Assembly: GCA_030695205.1 (NCBI GenBank)
Contig: JAUYTN010000042.1
Coordinates: 124,001 to 188,000, forward strand
Direction: 5' to 3'
DNA length: 64,000 nucleotides
DNA from: Burkholderiaceae bacterium
Lineage (GTDB): Bacteria; Pseudomonadota; Gammaproteobacteria; Burkholderiales; Burkholderiaceae_C
The first letter of the stretch is position 1. Each line of letters opens with the position of its first letter. A program made the position numbers and the translations under genes. Below, one piece after another: positions 56,544-64,000 of the stretch. Under the pieces are notes generated by a model, which worked only from the letters and a program-made list of their open reading frames with translations, was not told where the DNA came from and did no database searches.

Positions 56544-57778
56544 GCACGCAAGCCAAACAGATGCATAGCAAACAAATGAATGCAGACAAGCGCTGGGCAC
56601 CAAAAAAGCTTGAAAACCAGATACCAACGACGACTGCCCCGCCGAGGGCACCCGTGCCCGGTGGCCTGTGGGCGGTGTTGGCCCTGGCCTGCGCGGTGCT
56701 GTCACTGGCGTTTGGGGTGGCGTTGCCGTCCGAGGGGCACAGCGCCGCCCTTGCCCCCGGTGCGTGGCAACACCACGCCGGGGGCATTGGCCTGGCGCTG
56801 ATGGCCGCGTCGGTGGCGTGGGCGCTGCTGCCTGTTGGCCGGGGGTCCAGCTGGCTGCTGGCCGCCACCAGTTTGCTGGCGGCGCTGTGCTGGTTGCAGC
56901 TGCCGCCTGCGGTGGGCGAGGTGGACGGGGCAGCGGGCTTTTGGCTGCCCGTGCTGTCGCTGGCAGCGCTGGCCGTGCTGTCGGTGCAGCGCGCGGCGCT
57001 GCTGGAGGGCCACCGTGGCGATGCGCTGGTGGCCGCCGCCCTGTTTGGCCTGTGGCTGCTGGTGTTCTGGCAGGTGCTCACGCTCGGTCTGGGCGTGCCG
57101 CGCGTGCTGCTGCCCTCGCCCAGCTTCATTGCCGCCGCCATGTGGGAGCACGCGGCCACGCTGGGCAAAGACTTTGTGCAAACCGTGGGCAAGGCGGTGG
57201 TGGTGGGCTGGGTGTTGGGCTGTGGCCTGGGGTTTGCCGTGGCCATTGCCATTGACCGCGCGCCCTTTTTGCAGCGCGGCCTGCTGCCGCTGGCGTCGCT
57301 GACCAGCACCGTGCCACTGGTGGGCGTGGCCCCCATTGCCGTGATGTGGTTCGGCTTCGACTGGCCCAGCAAAGCCGCGGTGGTGGTGCTGATGACGTTT
57401 TTTCCGATGCTGGTCTCCACCCTGGCCGGACTGCAGGCGGCTGACAAGTTGCAGCGCGAGCTGATGCACACCTACGCCGCCACCTACATGCAAACCCTGC
57501 GCGATTTGCGGTTGCCCAGCGCGTTCCCGTTTGTGGTGGGCGCCATGAAGGTGAACGCCACGCTGGCACTCATCGGGGCCATCGTGGCCGAGTTCTTTGG
57601 CTCGCCCACCACGGGCCTGGGGTTTCGCATTTCCACCGAGGCGTCACGCATGAACATGCCGCTGGTGTGGGGGGCGATTGCGGTGGCGGCGGTCACGGGT
57701 TCCGTGGCCTACGCCTTGCTTGTGCGGCTGGAGCGCCGGGTGGCGTTCTGGCACCCATCGGTTCGGTCGGCTGCCTGA
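56540..57778 (+). CDS. ABC permease 2 of the putative pyrimidine transporter, with long N-terminal membrane extension
   Basis: At 412 residues it is about 150 longer than TauC-type permeases. Residues 160-405 are the normal permease core (coupling loop ELMHTYAATYMQTLRDLRLPSAFPF). Residues 38-150 add about four hydrophobic segments without recognisable family. Residues 8-27 are encoded by a copy of the AT-rich repeat. ATG 56540 overlaps the previous stop by 4 bp. Confidence 0.85.
   Translation: MSTQAKQMHSKQMNADKRWAPKKLENQIPTTTAPPRAPVPGGLWAVLALACAVLSLAFGVALPSEGHSAALAPGAWQHHAGGIGLALMAASVAWALLPVGRGSSWLLAATSLLAALCWLQLPPAVGEVDGAAGFWLPVLSLAALAVLSVQRAALLEGHRGDALVAAALFGLWLLVFWQVLTLGLGVPRVLLPSPSFIAAAMWEHAATLGKDFVQTVGKAVVVGWVLGCGLGFAVAIAIDRAPFLQRGLLPLASLTSTVPLVGVAPIAVMWFGFDWPSKAAVVVLMTFFPMLVSTLAGLQAADKLQRELMHTYAATYMQTLRDLRLPSAFPFVVGAMKVNATLALIGAIVAEFFGSPTTGLGFRISTEASRMNMPLVWGAIAVAAVTGSVAYALLVRLERRVAFWHPSVRSAA
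56561..56618 (+). repeat. AT-rich repeat copy H, inside the permease 2 coding region
   Basis: The segment ATGCATAGCAAACAAATGAA continues through ACAAGCGCTGGGCACC and then the 18-nt end CCAAAAAAGCTTGAAAAC, identical to the end of copy A. It is translated as residues 8-27 of the permease. Confidence 0.7.
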
Positions 57779-57811
57779 GGTGGCCGGGTTGTTTTTACAA
57801 GGAGTTTTCGC

Positions 57812-58810
57812 ATGACACGTTCGTTCAAGGTATCCGTGGTCGCTGCCGCCCTGGCGCTGTGCGGTGTGGCCGCGCAGGCGGCCGAAAAGGTCACCATCCA
57901 GCTAAAGTGGGTGCCCCAGGCCCAGTTTGCGGGCTACTACGTGGCGCAGGCCAAGGGCTACTACAAAGAAGCCGGGCTGGACGTGACCATCAAGGCCGGT
58001 GGCCCCGACATTTCGCCGGTGCAAGTCATTGCAGGCAAGAGCGCTGACGTCATCGTGAACTGGATGCCCGACGCCCTGGCCGCCCGCGAAGCCGGTGTGC
58101 CGCTGGTGAACATTGCGCAGGTGTTCGACAAATCCGGCCTGATGCTGACCTGCAAAAAGTCGGCCGGCATCGCCAGCCCCCAAGACTTCAAGGGCAAGAC
58201 CCTGGGCGTCTGGTACGGCGGCAACGAGTACCCCTTCATGAACTGGATGTCCAAGCTGGGCTACAAGCTGGACACCGATGTGAAGGTGCTCAAGCAAGGC
58301 TTCAACGTCGACCCGCTGCTGCAAAACCAGGCCGCCTGCATCTCCACCATGATCTACAACGAGTATTGGCAGGTGATCGACGCGGGCGTGAAGGAAAGCG
58401 ACCTGATGCCCTTCTTTTACGAAGAGCAAGGCGTGGCCTCGCTGGAAGACGGCCTGTACGTGCTCGACAGCAGCCTGAAAGACCCCAAGTTCGTCGCCAA
58501 AATGGCCAAGTTCCTGAAGGCCAGCTTCAAGGGCTGGAACGAAGCCGTTAAAAACCCCGCCGAGGCCGCCAAAATCGTGGTGGCGCAAGACATGTCGGGC
58601 AGCGCCACCGTCAAGGTGCAGCAGCGCCAGATGGAGAACGTGGCCAAGCTCATCAGCAACGCCAACACCCCAAAAGTGGGCTACCTGGACCCAGCCGCCT
58701 ACGAGCGCACCGTGAAGGTGCTGCTGAGCGGTGGCTCGTCGCCCGTCATCAAGAAAGACCCCGGCAAGGCTGCCTACTCCCATGCCGTGTGGGACGCTGC
58801 TGCAAAATAA
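57812..58810 (+). CDS. NMT1/THI5-like substrate-binding protein of the putative pyrimidine transporter
   Basis: This 332-residue periplasmic protein has a signal peptide at 1-23 (cleavage after AQA). The mature part starts KVTIQLKWVPQAQFAGYYVAQAKGYY, the hallmark of the NMT1/THI5 group whose members bind pyrimidines such as HMP-like compounds. GNEYPFMNWMSKLGY is also typical. No thiamine genes or TPP riboswitch are nearby, so a nucleobase ligand is more likely than HMP. Confidence 0.88.
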   Translation: MTRSFKVSVVAAALALCGVAAQAAEKVTIQLKWVPQAQFAGYYVAQAKGYYKEAGLDVTIKAGGPDISPVQVIAGKSADVIVNWMPDALAAREAGVPLVNIAQVFDKSGLMLTCKKSAGIASPQDFKGKTLGVWYGGNEYPFMNWMSKLGYKLDTDVKVLKQGFNVDPLLQNQAACISTMIYNEYWQVIDAGVKESDLMPFFYEEQGVASLEDGLYVLDSSLKDPKFVAKMAKFLKASFKGWNEAVKNPAEAAKIVVAQDMSGSATVKVQQRQMENVAKLISNANTPKVGYLDPAAYERTVKVLLSGGSSPVIKKDPGKAAYSHAVWDAAAK

Positions 58811-58830
58811 GCGCAGCCCCCCGCCCACGG

Positions 58831-58866
58831 GCCCTGCCAACCCAGGTGGTTGCAGGGCTCTTTTTT
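58831..58866 (+). terminator. Rho-independent terminator after the pyrimidine transporter
   Basis: A stem of GCCCTGC(C)AACC with GGTTGCAGGGC, one bulged base and a short loop, is followed by TCTTTTTT. It ends the transporter operon just before the rutR-like gene. Confidence 0.85.
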
Positions 58867-58877
58867 CATTGCCACCC

Positions 58878-59531
58878 ATGAGCCAGCCCACACCCAAAGG
58901 CCACATCCGCCAGGCCAACGCCTCTGTCATCCTGGCTGCGGCCGAGCGGGTGTTTGCCAGGGCCGGGTTTGGCGGGGCCACCATGGCCGCCATTGCCGAC
59001 GAAGCAGGTTTGCCCAAGGCCAACCTGCACTACTACTTTGGCAGCAAAAACGAGCTGTACCGCGCGGTGCTGGACACCACGCTCCAAGGCTGGCTGGCAC
59101 CCACCCACGGCATCACCCCCGAAGCCGACCCGGCCACGGCGCTGGCCAACTACATCCGCGACAAAATGCGCCAGGGCCGCGAGCGGCCCCACGCCTCGCG
59201 CGTGTTTGCCAACGAGTTGCTGCACGGCGGCACCGAAATTGCCGACCTGCTGGCCACCACGCTGCGCGCCCTGGTGCAAGACAAAGCCGCCGTCATCGAC
59301 CACTGGGTGGCCCAGGGCCGCATGGCCCCGGTGGACAGCACGCACCTGTTCTTCACCATCTGGTCGGCCACCCAGACCTATGCGGACTTTGACGTGCAGA
59401 TTTGCGCCGTGCTGGGCCGCCCCGAGCTGACCGATGCCGACCACGCGCGCGCCACGCAGCACGTGGTGAGTTTGATATTGAGGGGGTGCGGTTTGTCTGC
59501 CGAATCCGCCCTGCCCACGCAACCGGCCTGA
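58878..59531 (+). CDS. rutR: RutR-family TetR regulator of pyrimidine utilisation
   Basis: This 217-residue repressor has a TetR helix-turn-helix at about residues 34-57 (TMAAIADEAGLPKANLHYYFGSK). The RutR-type C-terminal domain matches E. coli RutR in order: YIRDKMRQGRERPHASRVFANELLHG, ALVQDKAAVIDHWVAQGRMAP and HLFFTIWSATQTYADF. RutR releases its operators when uracil or thymine binds. Three sites of its consensus lie in this window. I chose ATG 58878 because the terminator sits directly upstream. Confidence 0.92.
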   Translation: MSQPTPKGHIRQANASVILAAAERVFARAGFGGATMAAIADEAGLPKANLHYYFGSKNELYRAVLDTTLQGWLAPTHGITPEADPATALANYIRDKMRQGRERPHASRVFANELLHGGTEIADLLATTLRALVQDKAAVIDHWVAQGRMAPVDSTHLFFTIWSATQTYADFDVQICAVLGRPELTDADHARATQHVVSLILRGCGLSAESALPTQPA

Positions 59532-59534
59532 CAA

Positions 59535-59552
59535 CCTGACCAAATGGTCAGG
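59535..59552. promoter_or_regulatory. RutR-type operator of the nucleoside transporter
   Basis: CCTGACCAAATGGTCAGG is an inverted repeat with 8-bp perfect arms around AA, matching TGACCA-NN-TGGTCA. It lies directly upstream of the candidate sigma-54 promoter and 3 bp after the rutR stop. The position fits autoregulation only if a readthrough transcript is involved; its main target is the downstream operon. Confidence 0.88.
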
Positions 59553-59554
59553 AA

Positions 59555-59570
59555 TGGCATGCAACTTGCG
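59555..59570 (+). promoter_or_regulatory. Candidate sigma-54 promoter of the nucleoside transporter
   Basis: TGGCATG-CAAC-TTGCG has correct GG-GC spacing and one deviation in the -24 block (T for C) plus G for W at the end. The predicted start is near 59581, 81 bp before the gene. Confidence 0.6.
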
Positions 59571-59661
59571 GTGGCCATGCTGGTGTGCCCACCATGCACC
59601 AAAGGCAGGCGCACAGCCACACACCGCGTTGTCCACACAGGCCCCATCTTCAGGAGTTTCC

Positions 59662-60657
59662 ATGTCAGCTTCTCGCCGTCAATTGATCACGTTGGCCGTC
59701 GCCGCCGCTACAGCACTGGCCCCAGGATTCACATTCGCCCAGACGAAAGTCAAGGTCGCTGCCATTTACACCGTGCCCTTCGAGCAGCAGTGGGTCAGCC
59801 GCATCCACAAAGCCCTGAAAGCCGCCGAGGCACGGGGCGAAATTGAATACAAAGCGTCCGAAAACGTCACCAACGCCGACTACGAGCGTGTGATGCGCGA
59901 ATACGCCACGGGCGGCAACCAGCTCATCGTGGGCGAAGCCTTTGCCGTGGAAGCCGCGGCCCGCAGGGTGGCCAAGGATTTCCCCAAAACATCCTTCCTG
60001 CTGGGCTCGTCGGGCAAGCCCCAGGCCCCCAACTTCAGCGTGTTTGACAACTACATCCAGGAGCCTGCCTACCTCACGGGCATGGTGGCAGGTGGCATGA
60101 CCAAGAGCAACAAGATCGGCATGGTGGGCGGCTTTCCCATTCCCGAAGTCAACCGCCTCATGCACGCCTTCATGGCCGGGGCCAAAGAGGTCAACCCCAA
60201 GGTGGAATTCACCGTCACCTTCATCAACAGTTGGTTCGACCCACCCAAGGCCAAGGAAGCCGCGTTTGCCATGGTGGACAAGGGTGCCGACGTGCTGTAC
60301 GCCGAACGCTTTGGTGTGAGCGATGCCGCCAAAGAGCGCAAGGTGCTGGCCATTGGCAACGTGATCGACACCCAGCCCCAGTACCCTGACACCGTGGTGG
60401 CCTCTGCCCTGTGGCACATGGAGCCCAGCATTGACCGCGCCCTCAAGCTGGTGAAGGACGGCAAGTTCACCGCCGAAGACTACGGCCCCTATTCCATGAT
60501 GAAGCACAAGGGCTCCGAAATGTCCAAGCTGGGCACGTTCGAGAAAAAAGTGCCTGCCGACGTGGTGGCCAAGGTCAAAGCCAAGGAGGCCGACATCCTG
60601 GCGGGTAAATTCACCGTGGTGGTGGACGACAACGCGCCCAAGTCCACCGCCAGGTAA
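59662..60657 (+). CDS. BMP family (BmpA-like) nucleoside-binding protein
   Basis: This 331-residue periplasmic binding protein has a signal peptide at 1-26 (cleavage after TFA) and no lipobox Cys, unlike many BMP lipoproteins. Family blocks include PFEQQWVSRIHKAL, VGGFPIPEVNRLMHAFMAGA and GADVLYAERFGVSDAA. CAGGAG at 59651-59656 supports ATG 59662. Followed by the ATPase after 6 bp. Ligand: nucleosides or nucleobases. Confidence 0.9.
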   Translation: MSASRRQLITLAVAAATALAPGFTFAQTKVKVAAIYTVPFEQQWVSRIHKALKAAEARGEIEYKASENVTNADYERVMREYATGGNQLIVGEAFAVEAAARRVAKDFPKTSFLLGSSGKPQAPNFSVFDNYIQEPAYLTGMVAGGMTKSNKIGMVGGFPIPEVNRLMHAFMAGAKEVNPKVEFTVTFINSWFDPPKAKEAAFAMVDKGADVLYAERFGVSDAAKERKVLAIGNVIDTQPQYPDTVVASALWHMEPSIDRALKLVKDGKFTAEDYGPYSMMKHKGSEMSKLGTFEKKVPADVVAKVKAKEADILAGKFTVVVDDNAPKSTAR

Positions 60658-60663
60658 GCAGCC

Positions 60664-62259
60664 ATGAACCACCCGGCCGCCACACCAGCCCCGGCGCACC
60701 CCGGGAGCGGGGCACAGGCCGCACCCGTGCTGCGCCTGCAAGGCATCACCAAACGCTTTGGCAAGCTGGTGGCCAACGACGGCATCAGCCTCACGCTGGG
60801 GCGCGGCGAAGTGCTGGCCCTGCTGGGCGAAAACGGCGCGGGCAAGTCCACCCTCATGTCCATTTTGTTCGGGCACTACGTGGCCGACGAAGGCCACATC
60901 GAGGTGGACGGCCAGGCGCTGCCGCCGGGCAACCCGCGCGCCGCACTGGCAGCGGGCATTGGCATGGTGCACCAGCATTTCATGCTGGCCGACAACCTCA
61001 GCGTGCTCGACAACGTGCTGCTGGGCAGCGAGCCGCTGTGGTGGCCGTTGTCGCGCCGCGCCGCCGCACGCGCCAAGCTGCTGGACGTGTCGCGGCGGTT
61101 TGGCCTGCCCGTGCAGCCCGATGCCCGGGTGGCCAGCCTGTCGGTGGGCGAGCGCCAGCGGGTGGAAATTCTGAAAGCCCTGTACCGGGGCGCCCGCATC
61201 CTCATCCTGGACGAACCCACCGCCGTGCTCACCCCGCAGGAAAGCGAAGCCCTGTTTGACACCCTGGCGCAGATGGTGGCGCAGGGCCTGTCCATCATCT
61301 TCATCAGCCACAAGCTGGGCGAGGTGCTGCGCGTGTCGCACCGCGTGGCCGTGCTGCGCCAGGGCAAGCTGGTAGCCGAGGCCCCTGCCCAGGGCACCAC
61401 CCAGGGCCAGTTGGCGCAGTGGATGGTGGGCCACGCCATCGAGGCCGCGCAACGCCGCCCCGCCCAAGCCGTGGGCCAGCCCGTGTGTGTGCTGGACGGC
61501 GTGAGCACCGCTGCCGAAGGCCGCGACCGCCTGCAAGACGTGTCGCTGAGCCTGCACGCGGGCGAAATCGTCGCCATTGCCGGTGTGTCGGGCAACGGCC
61601 AGGTGGCCCTGGCCGACCTGCTGTGCGGCGTGCGCGTCGCCGTGCAGGGCCAGGTGTCGCTGCTGGGCGCACCGCTGCAGGCCGAGCCTGCCTGGGTGGT
61701 GAACCAGGGCGTGGCCCGCATCCCCGAAGACCGCCATGCCGTTGGGGTGGTGGGCGACTTGCCCGTCTGGGAAAACGCCGTGTCCGAGCGCCTGCGCAGC
61801 CCCTGGTTTTCGCTGCCGTGGTGGCGCGGCTTCTGGGTGAAGCGCGACGCCGCCCGCGCCCACGCCCGCCGCCTGACCGAGACCTTCGACGTGCGCGGCG
61901 GCGGCCCTGACACCCCCGCCCGCAGCCTGTCGGGCGGCAACATGCAAAAACTCATCCTGGGCCGGGCGCTGCTGCCACCGTCCAACGCCAGCGAAACCGC
62001 ACCCGCGCCGCGCCTGATCGTGGCGCACCAGCCCACCTGGGGGCTGGACATCGGGGCCGTCACCTTCGTGCAGCAGCAGCTCATTGCCGCCCGCGATGGC
62101 GGTGCGGCGGTGCTGATGATTTCCGACGACCTGGACGAAGTGCTGGCCCTGGGCGACCGCGTGGCCGTCATGCACAACGGCCAGCTCAGCCCCGCCCAGC
62201 CCGCCGAAGCCTGGAGCCGCGAAGCCATCGGCCTGGCCATGGCGGGCGTGGCCCACTGA
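60664..62259 (+). CDS. Nucleoside ABC transporter ATP-binding protein (tandem ABC domains)
   Basis: This 531-residue protein has two ABC domains. The first has Walker A GENGAGKST and signature LSVGERQRVEI. The second has a degenerate Walker A GVSGNGQ, signature LSGGNMQKLIL and a Walker B-like LIVAHQPTWGLDIG where Ala-His replaces the usual Asp-Glu. This asymmetry is typical of the sugar/nucleoside RbsA-type ATPases. Confidence 0.92.
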   Translation: MNHPAATPAPAHPGSGAQAAPVLRLQGITKRFGKLVANDGISLTLGRGEVLALLGENGAGKSTLMSILFGHYVADEGHIEVDGQALPPGNPRAALAAGIGMVHQHFMLADNLSVLDNVLLGSEPLWWPLSRRAAARAKLLDVSRRFGLPVQPDARVASLSVGERQRVEILKALYRGARILILDEPTAVLTPQESEALFDTLAQMVAQGLSIIFISHKLGEVLRVSHRVAVLRQGKLVAEAPAQGTTQGQLAQWMVGHAIEAAQRRPAQAVGQPVCVLDGVSTAAEGRDRLQDVSLSLHAGEIVAIAGVSGNGQVALADLLCGVRVAVQGQVSLLGAPLQAEPAWVVNQGVARIPEDRHAVGVVGDLPVWENAVSERLRSPWFSLPWWRGFWVKRDAARAHARRLTETFDVRGGGPDTPARSLSGGNMQKLILGRALLPPSNASETAPAPRLIVAHQPTWGLDIGAVTFVQQQLIAARDGGAAVLMISDDLDEVLALGDRVAVMHNGQLSPAQPAEAWSREAIGLAMAGVAH

Positions 62260-62275
62260 ACCCCCCTGCCCGACC

Positions 62276-63337
62276 ATGAGACTCGAAAAACGCAACCACA
62301 CCTCCGCCGTGGCTTACGTGCTGGCCCCTGTGGGCGCGGTGGTGTTCACGCTGCTGGTCAGCGCGCTGCTGGTGCTGTGGGCCGGTGCGCCGGTGGGGCA
62401 GACCTATGCGCTGCTGTTCCAGGGGGCGTATGGCTCGGTGTTCGCGCTGACCGAAACCCTCACCCGTGCCACGCCGCTCATCCTCACCGGGCTGGCGGCA
62501 GCGGTGGCTTTCCGGGCGCGGCTGTTCAACATCGGGGCCGAGGGGCAGTTATACGCAGGGGCCATGGCCGCCGTGGCCGTGGGCGGGCTGCACGGCGGCA
62601 CGGGGCTGGCATGGTCGCCCTACGTGCTGTTTCCGCTCATGCTGCTGGCCGCCGCGCTGGCCGGGGCCTTGCTGCTGCTGGGGCCCGCGCTGATGAAGTC
62701 GCGCCTGGGGGTGGACGAGGTGGTCACCACCCTGCTGCTCAACTTCATCATGCTGTTGCTGGTGTCGGCCCTGCTGTACGGGCCCATGAAAGACCCGCTG
62801 TCCATGGGTTGGCCGCAAAGCGTGGGCTTGCAACCCGACATGGAGCTGGGCCGCCTGGTGCCGCAGACGCGGTTGCACACCGGCCTGCTGTGGGCATTGG
62901 CACTGGCCGTGATGCTGTGGGCGCTGCTGCGGCGCACGGTGCCGGGGTTTGACATCCGCGCCGCCGGGGCCAATGCGCGTGCTGCGGCGTTTGCAGGGGT
63001 GCCCATCACCCGCACCGTGGTGCTGGTGGCGCTGCTGTCGGGCGGGCTGGCGGGGCTGGCCGGGGCCATCGAGGTGGCGGGCCGCACCGGCTACGTGACG
63101 CTGGACATGTCGCCCGGCTACGGCTACAGCGGCATCGTGATCGCCATGCTGGCCGGGCTGCACCCGCTGGGCGTGGTGGTGGCGGGCACCTTTGTGGCGG
63201 GCGTGCTGGTGGGGGCAGACAGCATGAGCCGCGCCGTGGGCGTGCCCACCTACATTGCCGACGTGATCGTGGCCACCTCGCTGATTGCAGTGCTGGTGGC
63301 CGGTTTGCTGACGCAATACCGCGTGCGCTGGAAGTGA
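62276..63337 (+). CDS. Nucleoside ABC transporter permease 1
   Basis: This 353-residue permease of the BPD_transp_2 family has about nine membrane segments, the FRARLFNIGAEGQLYAGAM motif (about 75-95) and VTTLLLNFIMLLLVSALLYGP. It starts 16 bp after the ATPase gene. Confidence 0.92.
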   Translation: MRLEKRNHTSAVAYVLAPVGAVVFTLLVSALLVLWAGAPVGQTYALLFQGAYGSVFALTETLTRATPLILTGLAAAVAFRARLFNIGAEGQLYAGAMAAVAVGGLHGGTGLAWSPYVLFPLMLLAAALAGALLLLGPALMKSRLGVDEVVTTLLLNFIMLLLVSALLYGPMKDPLSMGWPQSVGLQPDMELGRLVPQTRLHTGLLWALALAVMLWALLRRTVPGFDIRAAGANARAAAFAGVPITRTVVLVALLSGGLAGLAGAIEVAGRTGYVTLDMSPGYGYSGIVIAMLAGLHPLGVVVAGTFVAGVLVGADSMSRAVGVPTYIADVIVATSLIAVLVAGLLTQYRVRWK

Positions 63338-63363
63338 ACGGGCCATGGCCAATATTTCAAACG

Positions 63364-63412
63364 AAATTGGCATCTACCGCTTATATATAAAGCACAAGCA
63401 GCTATGAAAACA
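63364..63412 (-). repeat. AT-rich intergenic repeat, copy B
   Basis: The segment AAATTGGCATCTACCGCTTA continues with AGCACAAGCAGCTATGAAAA, the reverse layout of the family. It lies between the two nucleoside permease genes. Confidence 0.65.
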
Positions 63413-63441
63413 ATACTTTCGCGTTCCACTGGGAGCCGTGC

Positions 63442-64000
63442 ATGACCGAGCTGTTCGACATCCTGGCCAACCCTGCGTTCTGGATCGCCACGCTGCGGGT
63501 GGCCACGCCACTCATTCTGGGCACGCTGGGCGTGCTGCTGTGCGAGCGGGCCGGGGTGCTGAACCTGGGCATCGAAGGCATCATGGTGGCGGGGGCGTTT
63601 GCGGGCTGGCTGGCGGTGTACGCGGGCCATGGCCTGTGGACCGGGGTGCTGGTGGCCGCCCTCACAGGCGGGGTGTTTGGGCTGCTGCACGCGTGGCTGA
63701 CGGTGGGGTTGGCGCTGTCGCAGCACGTGTCGGGGCTGGGCATCACGCTGCTGGCCACGGCGCTCAGCTACTACGGTTACCGCGTGAGTTTTCCGAAGGT
63801 GAACACGCCGCCCACCATCGAACCGTTTGCGCCCATGGAATGGCTGGGTGTGCCCGTGCTGCAAGCCCAGACACCGCTCACCCTGCTGGCGCTGGTGCTG
63901 GTGCCGCTGGTGGCCTGGGTGCTGACCCGCACACCGCTGGGCCTGGCGGTGCGCATGGTCGGCGAAAACCCCCAGGCCGCCGAAAGCCAGGGCCTGTCGG
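63442..64000 (+). CDS. Nucleoside ABC transporter permease 2 (3' partial)
   Basis: The frame starts at ATG 63442 and runs past the window end without a stop. The visible 186 residues form a BPD_transp_2 permease: MTELFDILANPAFWIATLRV, then ERAGVLNLGIEGIMVAGAFA and GLGITLLATALSYYGYR. It pairs with permease 1. The start follows GGGAGCC at 63431-63437. Confidence 0.9.
   Translation, partial: MTELFDILANPAFWIATLRVATPLILGTLGVLLCERAGVLNLGIEGIMVAGAFAGWLAVYAGHGLWTGVLVAALTGGVFGLLHAWLTVGLALSQHVSGLGITLLATALSYYGYRVSFPKVNTPPTIEPFAPMEWLGVPVLQAQTPLTLLALVLVPLVAWVLTRTPLGLAVRMVGENPQAAESQGLS

Noticed and set aside
57779..57811. A TPP riboswitch for the NMT1/THI5-like binding protein
   Set aside because: The gap is only 33 bp and no THI-box elements are visible upstream of the operon; RutR-type control fits better.
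59665..62301. An 878-codon open frame on the minus strand
   Set aside because: It is antisense to the nucleoside-binding protein and ATPase genes, is rich in His, Gln and Arg as expected for shadow frames in GC-rich DNA, and has no family motif.

Overview
The window is GC-rich, densely coded bacterial DNA. Gene content (type-II egtB, egtD, chrBA, ureEFG, the reductive pyrimidine pathway) fits a betaproteobacterium. Recurrent AT-rich intergenic repeats with a core like GTAGCTGCT...CGCTT...AGAGGCCAAA point to Burkholderiales, family Comamonadaceae. That is inference, not a species call.

Layout. 1-8.5 kb: ergothioneine/selenoneine genes (an EgtB paralogue resembling the selenoneine synthase SenA, egtD, egtB) around a PhnCDE-type ABC transporter of the kind linked to selenium uptake, with a RhuM/DUF2442 pair inserted before egtD. 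8.5-11.6 kb: a TonB-like protein, then an ArsR-rhodanese regulator, a fatty-acid hydroxylase-family membrane enzyme and a periplasmic rhodanese. 11.6-16.9 kb: metal genes (His-tailed DMT transporter, DUF6488, HupE/UreJ, CzcI-like, ChrB, ChrA). 16.9-22.2 kb: an operon of unknown purpose (TVP38-MerA-like fusion, DUF547, ATP-grasp, YHS lipoprotein). 22.2-28.2 kb: ureEFG without urease subunits, an aspartate kinase, YccF, a FabMG-like protein. 28.2-29.4 kb: tRNA-Ser(UGA) and a patch of pseudogene fragments.

29.4-39.4 kb is a guanidine-use operon: sigma-54 promoter, guanidine-I (ykkC) riboswitch, ABC transporter, two DUF1989 carboxyguanidine deiminase subunits, a biotin carboxylase with a guanidine-type residue, and allophanate hydrolase. 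39.5-45.3 kb (minus strand) is the reductive pyrimidine pathway: PreT-PreA, dihydropyrimidinase and N-carbamoyl-beta-alanine amidohydrolase. 45.6-53.6 kb (minus) is a Dpp-type ABC transporter with an amidase and a GntR/FCD regulator; a hydantoin/Asp-Glu racemase lies divergently. 54.8-58.8 kb is a TauABC-type transporter, probably for pyrimidines. 58.9 kb is a RutR-family regulator, and 59.6 kb to the window end is a BmpA-type nucleoside ABC transporter.

The most striking pattern is regulatory. Six candidate sigma-54 (-24/-12) promoters precede nitrogen-acquisition genes: ureE, the guanidine operon, preT, the Dpp operon, the pyrimidine transporter and the nucleoside transporter. Three of them sit beside RutR-type operators (TGACCA-NN-TGGTCA), with the rutR gene in between. 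One sigma-54 promoter is overlapped at its -12 box by a GntR-like site, and one is followed by a riboswitch. About 40 kb therefore reads as a nitrogen-scavenging region in which a general nitrogen-limitation signal is combined with substrate-specific switches.
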